Part shown: piece after piece, positions 1 to 5,955 of the stretch | Layout: every line of letters starts with the position of its first letter | Numbering within the stretch: the stretch's first letter is position 1 | Source: Chloroflexota bacterium | GTDB lineage: Bacteria; Chloroflexota; Anaerolineae; Anaerolineales; UBA4823 | Direction of reading: 5' to 3' | Assembly (NCBI GenBank): GCA_030636125.1 | Contig: DAOVXM010000088.1 | Coordinates: 1-8,301 of the forward strand | Length of the DNA stretch: 8,301 bases | The notes under the pieces: generated by a model | What the model saw: only the letters and a program-made list of their open reading frames with translations | Database searches by the model: none | What the model was told of the DNA's origin: nothing | Position numbers and translations under genes: made by a program

Positions 1-1044
1 CCGAAGCAGGTGATGTACAATGGGCTGGTAGCGTTCGACCCCGCAGGTAAATTGTATATCATGGGTATTCGTAATGATGTGATTGTGCTCAACCAGACTT
101 CTGCGGCCGAAGATTACCTGCCCGCGTCGGTCAATTTCGATGATGCCACCCGGTCACAGGTGAATGCCCGTCCCTGGCTGCGGGTCCACCCGCAAACCGG
201 CGAACTCTTCCTGACGCTAGATGCGCAGGAGAGCAATCTGCTATTTGTCACCCCCAGTCTGATGCGTTCCAATGACGGCATAAAATGGTCGCTCACCACG
301 CGCGCCGACCAGCGCATCTCCGCAGCGGATATCTACTCCCCACGGGCCACGGGACCGGACGATATCCAGGCGCTTTTTGGCGAGGGGGCCAGGGTTTCGC
401 TGGTCTGGGTGTGGGATTCGACGCCCTGGAACTGGCCGCGCAGCGTCTGGATGGCCGATTCCAGCGATGGCGGGGTCACTTTTGGGGAACCAACAAAAAT
501 CCTGGAGACCTGGGGGCCGATCAACAGCGCATCCGTAGACGGGAAAATCGCCATCGTTTATCGCGTAGGGACAGAAGAATCGCAGGGACTGGCCGTCGCG
601 GTCACCTCGGATAATGGCCGGTCGTGGACTTCGACGGTTGCCAGCGGGGATACGCCGCTATATTTCGATGTGAACAAAGCGCCGGGAATTGGCATGGCCC
701 CCGATGGGACCATCGACCTGGTGTTTTATGCCCATGACCGCGGCTCGATGGACTGCGTGCTGGATGTGGAGGGCTGGCAGCAAACGCTGCCGATGGGGCG
801 GATCGATCCCTGTGTTTATCATGTCTACTATACCTTCAGTAAAGATGGTGGTCTCTCGTTTGCCGAACCGGTAAAATTGAATGGGCACCCCATCCAAGGT
901 GAAGATTTTGCGCGATTCGGGGTCGCCTCGCGCGCTGGTTCTCACCTATCGGTGGCTTCCGGCGACATGTATGCCTACCCGATCTGGATTGGAACGCCAA
1001 ATGCGGGCAAAACGCAGGTATATACCGCGAAGATAAAGCGTTGA
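1..1044 (+). CDS. Sialidase-like BNR/Asp-box beta-propeller protein, 3' part (5' end outside window)
   Basis: The frame is open from base 1 to the TGA at 1042-1044, so 347 codons are visible and the true start lies upstream. The GTG at 10 and ATG at 13 are not convincing starts: no ribosome-binding site can be seen and the sequence begins mid-domain. Four Asp-box motifs (S-x-D-G-x-x-W/F) are visible, counting from the first codon: SNDGIKWS at about 90-97, SSDGGVTF at about 154-161, SDNGRSW at about 203-209 and SKDGGLSF at about 280-287. Their spacing fits blades of a six-bladed sialidase-type propeller. Such folds occur in exo-alpha-sialidases and in many non-enzymatic exported proteins. The catalytic Arg triad and Tyr/Glu cannot be assigned without the missing N-terminus, so enzymatic activity is unproven. 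The visible part has no membrane anchor or sorting signal at its C-terminus. The fold is fairly sure; the substrate is unknown. Confidence 0.8.
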   Translation, partial: PKQVMYNGLVAFDPAGKLYIMGIRNDVIVLNQTSAAEDYLPASVNFDDATRSQVNARPWLRVHPQTGELFLTLDAQESNLLFVTPSLMRSNDGIKWSLTTRADQRISAADIYSPRATGPDDIQALFGEGARVSLVWVWDSTPWNWPRSVWMADSSDGGVTFGEPTKILETWGPINSASVDGKIAIVYRVGTEESQGLAVAVTSDNGRSWTSTVASGDTPLYFDVNKAPGIGMAPDGTIDLVFYAHDRGSMDCVLDVEGWQQTLPMGRIDPCVYHVYYTFSKDGGLSFAEPVKLNGHPIQGEDFARFGVASRAGSHLSVASGDMYAYPIWIGTPNAGKTQVYTAKIKR

Positions 1045-1058
1045 TAGTTGAGGGTATT
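1045..1058 (+). repeat. 14-bp direct repeat, copy 1 (partner at 7506-7519)
   Basis: The sequence tagttgagggtatt begins directly after the stop codon of the propeller gene and recurs exactly at 7506-7519, just upstream of the membrane-protein gene. Both copies are followed by GG within two bases. The pair brackets both large genes. It may be a chance match or a scar of an insertion. Confidence 0.4.
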
Positions 1059-1070
1059 TGGGTGGTTCAT

Positions 1071-1089
1071 TTCGACCTCCTTTGTCGAA
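1071..1089 (+). other. Small hairpin behind the propeller gene
   Basis: The arms ttcgac and gtcgaa (6 bp, 7-base loop) lie 26 bases past the stop of the propeller gene. No T-run follows, so this is not a convincing intrinsic terminator. It could be a weak pause site or a chance dyad. Confidence 0.3.
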
Positions 1090-1106
1090 CGATCACTTGA
1101 CTTCCT

Positions 1107-1126
1107 CATTGGCCCACATTGGCCCA
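1107..1126 (+). promoter_or_regulatory. Perfect tandem 10-bp repeat upstream of the SARP regulator, candidate operator
   Basis: The decamer cattggccca occurs twice with no gap (1107-1116 and 1117-1126), followed by a partial third unit, tggcc, at 1129-1133. The block ends 80 bases before the preferred start of the regulator at 1207. SARP regulators are known to bind direct heptamer repeats spaced about one helical turn apart near the -35 region. Here the core TTGGCCC recurs every 10 bp, which fits that geometry. A TTGACT at 1097-1102 could serve as a -35, but no good -10 lies at the right distance. Autoregulation by the downstream protein is an inference. Confidence 0.4.
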
Positions 1127-1206
1127 AATGGCCGTGACCCCTACGTTACATCAGCGTGACATTTTCTAGCGATCCATTTTTCATTAATTCCATGCTAAAA
1201 TTAAGT

Positions 1207-4200
1207 ATGGCTGTTTTGAGGCTCTCCCTGCTCGGCCCTTTCACCGCAGCGCTCGACGACCAACCCCTATATAACTTCAAGACCAACAAAGTCCAGGCCC
1301 TGCTGATCTACCTGGCGATGGAAAAGGAGCGCTCTCATCGCCGGGAAAGTCTGATGACCCTGCTCTGGCCGGATATGCCCCTTGAGTCCGCCCAGGTCAA
1401 CCTGCGTCAAACGATCTACCGCTTGCGGCAAGCCATCCCAGAAGTCAGCGCCCGCGATGGGGATCGCAGGGTTGCGCCAATCATCTCCGACCGGCAGGCA
1501 GTGGGTCTCAACCCTGAAGCAGATATGCGCCTGGACGTGGCCGAGTTTGAGGCTTACCTTGAGAGAGACCCCGCCCAGGCAGTGACTCTCTACCGGGGGG
1601 ACTTCCTGGCTGATTTCTATCTTGTGGACAGCAATGAATTCGAGGACTGGGCGGAACGGATTCGCGAGGACCTGCGTAGAAAAGCGCTCGCAGCCCTGGA
1701 GGGTTTGACAGAATCGTTTTTGAGGGAGAACAAGTTCGAGGAAGCGCAAACTTACGCCTGGCGGCAGTTAGAAATCGATCAACTGCGCGAGAGCGCCTAC
1801 CGCCAACTCATGACCGCGCTGGCGGGTAGTGGGCAGCGCAACGCCGCCCTGTCGCAATACCAGATTTGCCAGCAGCGCCTGGAAGGGGAACTGGGCATAG
1901 CACCCAGTCCGGAAACCACAACGCTCTACGAGCAAGTCCAGGCGGTTGCCCTGCGCCAAACCAGGAAACCCGGCCCAAAACACAAACCGGCTAGCGTGAG
2001 TATGCCCGTATTCATGCTGACGGACATCGAAGGGTCAACACGATTATGGGATACATACCACCAGGCGATGCTGCCCGCCCTGCTCAAACATAATGAGATT
2101 CTGGAGGGTAAAATCACCCAACACGGGGGACGTATTCTGGAACTTCGCGGGGATGGGGTCAAAGCGGTTTTTGAGGGGGGCAATCCCCTGCAATGCACGC
2201 TGGACATTCAAAAGTCCCTTGGTGATACAGAGTGGGGTGAAATTGGCGCTCTACGCATCCGCATCGGATTACATGGGGCGCCAAGCGTAAAGAAGGGCTA
2301 TGATTACTTCGAAAAAGATGATCAATACTACGGCCCTGTGCTCAACCACACCGCTCGCATCATGGATGCCGGTTGGGGCGGGCAGATCCTGGTATCCGAG
2401 CAGATCTACAATACCTGTTCTCTGCCGTCTGGCGCCGCCTGGGATGATTTCGGACTGCAAAGGGTGAAGAGCCTGGATCAGCCTGTCCATATTTATGGGC
2501 TGGTACATCCTGATTTGCCGCAGCGGTCTTTTCCACCGCTGCGCACGTTGACCAACCAGGCAGAGCCTGAACCAGCCATAAGTTCTAAATTACGTCACAA
2601 TTTAGAACAGCAGCCGACGCCTTTCGTTGGCCGGCGGATCGAGTTAGAAGCCTTGGATGATATGCTCAGCAATCCGGAAGTGCGGCTGATCACCGTCGTC
2701 GGGCCTGGAGGCATGGGCAAAACCCGGCTGGCGCTTGCAACAGCCGAAGATCAGCTTGCCGGCGCGAGTGACGAGTATGAAAATCCTTTTCCCGATGGTA
2801 TTTTCTTCGTTCCTTTATCATCCTTGAACGCTCCCGATCAAATTGCCTTCATGATTGGGAAAGCGATCGACCTGCCCCTGGAGTCCGGTCAGAGCACAGA
2901 AAGCCTGGAAAGAACTACGCAGGAACAGGTCTCTGGCTCACCCTGGGAAAAGCTGTTGGGCTATTTACAGAACAAGCGCGCATTGATCATCCTGGATAAT
3001 TTCGAGCATATCCTGGACGGAGCGGAACAGCTACCCGAGGTTTTAAATGCTGCGCCAGGCGTAAAAATCCTGGTCACTTCGCGCGAACGGCTGCACCTGC
3101 GTGAAGAGCAGGTTTACCCAATCCAGGGATTGGAATACCCGGATTGGGAAGCCCCGGAAGACCCCTGGGATTACACCGCCATGGAATTATTCATGCAAAG
3201 CGCTCGCCGGGTGCGGCCTGATTTCGAGTTGGCTCCAGGGGAGATGGTCTACCTGACCCGCATTTGCCAACTGGTAGGGGGGATGCCGCTCGGCCTGGAA
3301 CTGGCTGCATCCTGGGTGGATATGCTCTCGGTCGCAGACATTGCCGCTGAAATTGAAGCGAGCTTGGATTTTTTGGAAACCGATATCCGCAACATTCCGG
3401 ACCGGCACCGCAGCCTCCGGGCTGTCTTCGACTCCTCCTGGGGACGCCTGAGTGAGGCAAAGCAACGCATCTTCCCACGCCTCACAGTTTTCCGGGGCGG
3501 ATTCAGTCGAGACGTCGCGCAGAAAATCAGCGGGGCAACAATTCGCGATCTGGCCACATTGGTGAGCAAATCGCTCGTGCAATATAACAACTCAACGGAT
3601 TGTTATCAAATCCACGAATTGCTGCGACAATACGGTGTAAAAAAACTGGGAGAAAATCCTGTGGAGGAGTCAAATACTCGCGATCTCCACAGCGCTTATT
3701 ATTGTGATCAAGTTCAAAAACGTTTTCACACCTTAATGGATGGAAAACCACAGCTTGCCTTCGAACGCTTTGAGGTTGATATTGCCAATATCCAAACCGG
3801 ATGGGATTGGGCAATCGAAAAGGGCAGTGTACAGAACATCGATAAGGCTGTCGATGGTATCTGCTGGAATTTCGCTAGGAACTGGCAGCACAAAGAAGGC
3901 CTGGACATTTGTCAGTCGGTGATCGAAAGACTGGCCCAAATGGGTGTAGTTCACTCCTCGGAAGTTGAGACCTCGGAAAATATGGCCTTTTGTCAGCGCT
4001 TATACGCCAAGGCCCTGGGTTGGCAGGGATATTACAGATTGTACTTTGACCACCAAAAGGCGGCTGAAAGCCTCGCTCAAAGTAAATCCATTATCGATGA
4101 ACTGGTCGAAAATGGCACCAATGCCCGCTATGTAGAAACAATGGTGCTCTATTTCCAGGGATCTCTCGAGTTCCTTTCTGGTGATCTGCAAGAGGCGAAA

Positions 4201-5388
4201 GAGCGCCACCAGGAGAGTCTATCACTCAGCCGGGAACTCAGACTTCAGACGATGATAATATTTAACCTAACAGCCCTGGGTGAGGTAGCAAAGACCACAG
4301 GGACACCGCTCGAAGCCCAAATCTGGTACGAACAGAGTCTGACCGAAGCCAGAATGCAAAAGAATCGCTGGGGAGAGGTCATCGCCTTGAGCAATTTGGG
4401 CGAGGCTGCCCGTAGTTTGATGGATTACGATGAGGCTAAAAACCTGTACGAACAAAGCCTGGAATTATCCCGCTTATACCACGTTCAGTTGGGAGTGATG
4501 AGTGCTTTGGCAAAATTAGGTTTTCTTGCGGTTTTCCTGGGAAGATTTGACGAAGCCATCGAAAGATTTCGGGAAGGTATGGCCTTCTCGAAAGATGTCG
4601 GCGCGTCCCAGCCAGCGATTGATTGGCAGATGCACTCCGGGGTCGCACAGTGGCTGAATGGCGATCTGGAAAAAGCCGGGGCTGCCTTCGAAGAAACCAT
4701 CTCTATCAGTAGACAAAACCTTTCCTTTGAAAACGTATTTTCCTCTGTCTGCTATGCTGAATACCTAACCATAATTGGATCTTATCGCCAGGCAAGCGAG
4801 CAGTTGCAGATCGTGAAAGCATATTCTCAGGATGTTTTCCTGGACCGGTTTTTGACCGGTCGGCTTACTCGTGTACTGGGTTGGGTTGCCCTGGCGCAAG
4901 GTAAATATCCTGAGGCCAGGTCCCAATTTGAAAAAAGCATAGAACTTTACCAGCTCATTTCCGACGATGAGCAGATAGCCTGGTCGCAGGCTGGCCTGGC
5001 GAGGGCTAGGATGGGCCTCGAGAACTGGGAAGAAGCACGCCAGCTGCTTCAGGAAGCGTTATGGACTTCCATCGAGATTCAGGGATTCATCCCTCTGCTT
5101 TTCACGCTGCCGATAACGGTGCTATATCTCGCGCATGAGAACCCCGACGAGGCCCTGACCGTGTATCAAGATATACAAAACTCGCCTTTTCTAGCTAACG
5201 CGCGGTTTTTCGAAGATATCGTCTATCGATTCCTGCCCGATGAACTCATCACCGCCCCAATGGAGAGGACCATCCCAGAAGGTGATCTGCGACGTCATCT
5301 ATGGTCAACGGCTGCCAGCGTGCTCTCCGATTGGATACAAGTGTGGATGGAAGAACCTGAAATCATAGAAAACGAAGAATCTATGTAA
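1207..5388 (+). CDS. SARP/BTAD - class III cyclase - NB-ARC (STAND) ATPase - TPR fusion regulator
   Basis: Very large cytoplasmic signal-integrating regulator of 1393 aa. Residues 1-95 are an OmpR/SARP-type winged helix (start MAVLRLSLLGPF, helices to about LRQTIYRLRQA). Residues 107-246 are the bacterial transcriptional activation domain (BTAD). Residues 267-425 are a class III adenylate/guanylate cyclase domain with metal-binding Asp273 (LTDIEGSTRLW) and Asp316 (RGDGVKAVF) and transition-state Asn380/Arg384 (LNHTAR). An NB-ARC ATPase follows from FVGR (473-476), with Walker A GPGGMGKT (499-506), Walker B ALIILD597, sensor TSRER (624-628) and GMPLG (692-696). From about 950 to 1310 are repeated TPR-like helices, for example MDYDEAKNLYEQSLEL and GKYPEARSQFEKSIEL. 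The family logic is ligand or partner sensing by TPRs, nucleotide-gated switching, and output through DNA binding and perhaps cyclic nucleotide. The ATG at 1207 is chosen because SARP homologues start two or three residues before LxLLG. GTG 1156 and ATG 1192 are alternatives; none has a clear Shine-Dalgarno. The target genes are unknown. Confidence 0.92.
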   Translation: MAVLRLSLLGPFTAALDDQPLYNFKTNKVQALLIYLAMEKERSHRRESLMTLLWPDMPLESAQVNLRQTIYRLRQAIPEVSARDGDRRVAPIISDRQAVGLNPEADMRLDVAEFEAYLERDPAQAVTLYRGDFLADFYLVDSNEFEDWAERIREDLRRKALAALEGLTESFLRENKFEEAQTYAWRQLEIDQLRESAYRQLMTALAGSGQRNAALSQYQICQQRLEGELGIAPSPETTTLYEQVQAVALRQTRKPGPKHKPASVSMPVFMLTDIEGSTRLWDTYHQAMLPALLKHNEILEGKITQHGGRILELRGDGVKAVFEGGNPLQCTLDIQKSLGDTEWGEIGALRIRIGLHGAPSVKKGYDYFEKDDQYYGPVLNHTARIMDAGWGGQILVSEQIYNTCSLPSGAAWDDFGLQRVKSLDQPVHIYGLVHPDLPQRSFPPLRTLTNQAEPEPAISSKLRHNLEQQPTPFVGRRIELEALDDMLSNPEVRLITVVGPGGMGKTRLALATAEDQLAGASDEYENPFPDGIFFVPLSSLNAPDQIAFMIGKAIDLPLESGQSTESLERTTQEQVSGSPWEKLLGYLQNKRALIILDNFEHILDGAEQLPEVLNAAPGVKILVTSRERLHLREEQVYPIQGLEYPDWEAPEDPWDYTAMELFMQSARRVRPDFELAPGEMVYLTRICQLVGGMPLGLELAASWVDMLSVADIAAEIEASLDFLETDIRNIPDRHRSLRAVFDSSWGRLSEAKQRIFPRLTVFRGGFSRDVAQKISGATIRDLATLVSKSLVQYNNSTDCYQIHELLRQYGVKKLGENPVEESNTRDLHSAYYCDQVQKRFHTLMDGKPQLAFERFEVDIANIQTGWDWAIEKGSVQNIDKAVDGICWNFARNWQHKEGLDICQSVIERLAQMGVVHSSEVETSENMAFCQRLYAKALGWQGYYRLYFDHQKAAESLAQSKSIIDELVENGTNARYVETMVLYFQGSLEFLSGDLQEAKERHQESLSLSRELRLQTMIIFNLTALGEVAKTTGTPLEAQIWYEQSLTEARMQKNRWGEVIALSNLGEAARSLMDYDEAKNLYEQSLELSRLYHVQLGVMSALAKLGFLAVFLGRFDEAIERFREGMAFSKDVGASQPAIDWQMHSGVAQWLNGDLEKAGAAFEETISISRQNLSFENVFSSVCYAEYLTIIGSYRQASEQLQIVKAYSQDVFLDRFLTGRLTRVLGWVALAQGKYPEARSQFEKSIELYQLISDDEQIAWSQAGLARARMGLENWEEARQLLQEALWTSIEIQGFIPLLFTLPITVLYLAHENPDEALTVYQDIQNSPFLANARFFEDIVYRFLPDELITAPMERTIPEGDLRRHLWSTAASVLSDWIQVWMEEPEIIENEESM
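2582..2608 (+). repeat. Perfect 10-bp inverted repeat inside the regulator gene, domain-linker region
   Basis: The arms gttctaaatt (2582-2591) and aatttagaac (2599-2608) are exactly complementary around a 7-base loop. The element is AT-rich within GC-rich coding sequence and lies where the cyclase domain ends, about 30 bases before the FVGR start of the ATPase. It would form a stable mRNA stem. No T-run follows, so it is not a terminator. Confidence 0.6.
4843..4860 (+). repeat. Intragenic GACCGGT direct repeat, 11-bp period
   Basis: GACCGGT occurs at 4843-4849 and 4854-4860, separated by TTTT. Because ACCGGT is self-complementary, the pair can also form a 6-bp hairpin. It lies within the TPR-coding part of the regulator gene. 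The 11-bp spacing matches SARP-box geometry, but an intragenic location makes chance likely. Confidence 0.3.
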
Positions 5389-5390
5389 GG

Positions 5391-5507
5391 TAGCCCCAAG
5401 TCGGCGAAATCTGCGGAGACAGGCAGCCACGGCTCCACCTGAGAGAAGCCTGCGGTTTCGATTTCATTCCATTGCATAGGCGTTCTGCATATATCGCGTG
5501 TACGCCA
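5391..5507 (-). pseudogene. Relic of a GH13 alpha-glucosidase/oligo-1,6-glucosidase gene
   Basis: The minus strand reads W-R-T-RDICRTPMQW followed by AGFSQVEPWLPV (about 5415-5507). RD-x-x-RTPMQW and AGF...PWLPV are signature stretches of GH13 alpha-glucosidases and relatives, which hydrolyse alpha-glucosidic bonds in malto- or isomalto-oligosaccharides. Only about 35 codons show the similarity. No catalytic Asp/Glu region, start or plausible stop belongs to it, and family members are usually more than 500 aa. After ADFADL the frame runs antisense into the 3' end of the regulator gene, where similarity stops. It is therefore a fragment, probably left by a deletion or rearrangement. The identification rests on recognising the motif; the call of decay is firm because the rest of the gene is absent. 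Confidence 0.65.
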
Positions 5508-5835
5508 GGTTGTCAGGCAGCAGGTCAAGTTGCTCAAAGGTGGGCGTATGCCCGCTATGATGGTAATCGATAAAGCTGGACAGATCCGTTTTCAGCATTA
5601 CGGCAACTCAATGCGCAATATCCCTTCAAACCAGTCCATCTTAAGTATTTTGGACAAATTGAACCTGGAGGAACACGGCAACACAAGGCATACTCCCCGG
5701 TAGATCCAAATACCGCTCCGATTTGATCATTTTATGGGGAGGTATACTCTTACTTGACATCAAATTAAGAGAGGGGGATTTTTCCTTTCTTACATTCTCA
5801 AAAGAAGTAAGTACAGCGTAAAATAAGTTATTTGT

Positions 5836-5897
5836 ATTTTCCCGGAAACTGGCACAACATCGGTGCAGAGAGAAGCCACAAAAGTTTCCGGGAAAAT
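5836..5897. repeat. 15-bp perfect inverted repeat with internally palindromic arms
   Basis: The arms attttcccggaaact (5836-5850) and agtttccgggaaaat (5883-5897) are exactly complementary. Each arm contains an 11-bp dyad, TTTCC-S-GGAAA (5838-5848 and 5885-5895), with a 47-bp repeat distance. The 32-base loop holds a smaller hairpin, gcac/gtgc (5852-5866). Outer bases taagtt (5824-5829) and aactta (5907-5912) can extend the pairing across bulges. The element lies 59 bases beyond the stop of the minus-strand membrane gene. It could be a structured 3' end, a two-site operator or a small mobile-element relic. Confidence 0.7.
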
Positions 5898-5955
5898 TAT
5901 GTAAACAACTTAATTTCCAAAGTAGTAAGTGGTTAGTCCACTTGTGGTAAAACAA

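Larger units (their letters stand above)
5389..5955. other. Convergent intergenic region without an intact gene
   Basis: This 567-base stretch separates the convergent stops of the regulator and the membrane protein. Its first 120 bases carry the GH13 relic. A 44-codon minus-strand reading (5464-5598) of protein-like composition overlaps it in another frame. The centre (about 5640-5830) is AT-rich with no supported gene. A TTGATC/TATACT pair (5723-5748) looks promoter-like but has only a 14-base spacer. The last part holds a 15-bp inverted repeat. No strong intrinsic terminator with a T-run is seen for either gene. Confidence 0.6.

Noticed and set aside
3187..3590. Antisense frames of up to 131 codons inside the regulator gene
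   Set aside because: They are shadows of a strongly supported coding frame with clear domains; their compositions are not protein-like and no starts are supported.
5754..5785. Promoter from TTGACA at 5754-5759
   Set aside because: There is no acceptable -10 at the right distance and no plus-strand gene downstream before the convergent gene.
5641..5955. 104-codon minus-strand frame directly following the membrane-protein stop, in the same frame
   Set aside because: It has only a TTG start adjoining the stop, contains the 15-bp inverted repeat, and is rich in Cys, Asn, Phe and Ser with no domain. It would exist only by stop readthrough, for which there is no signal.
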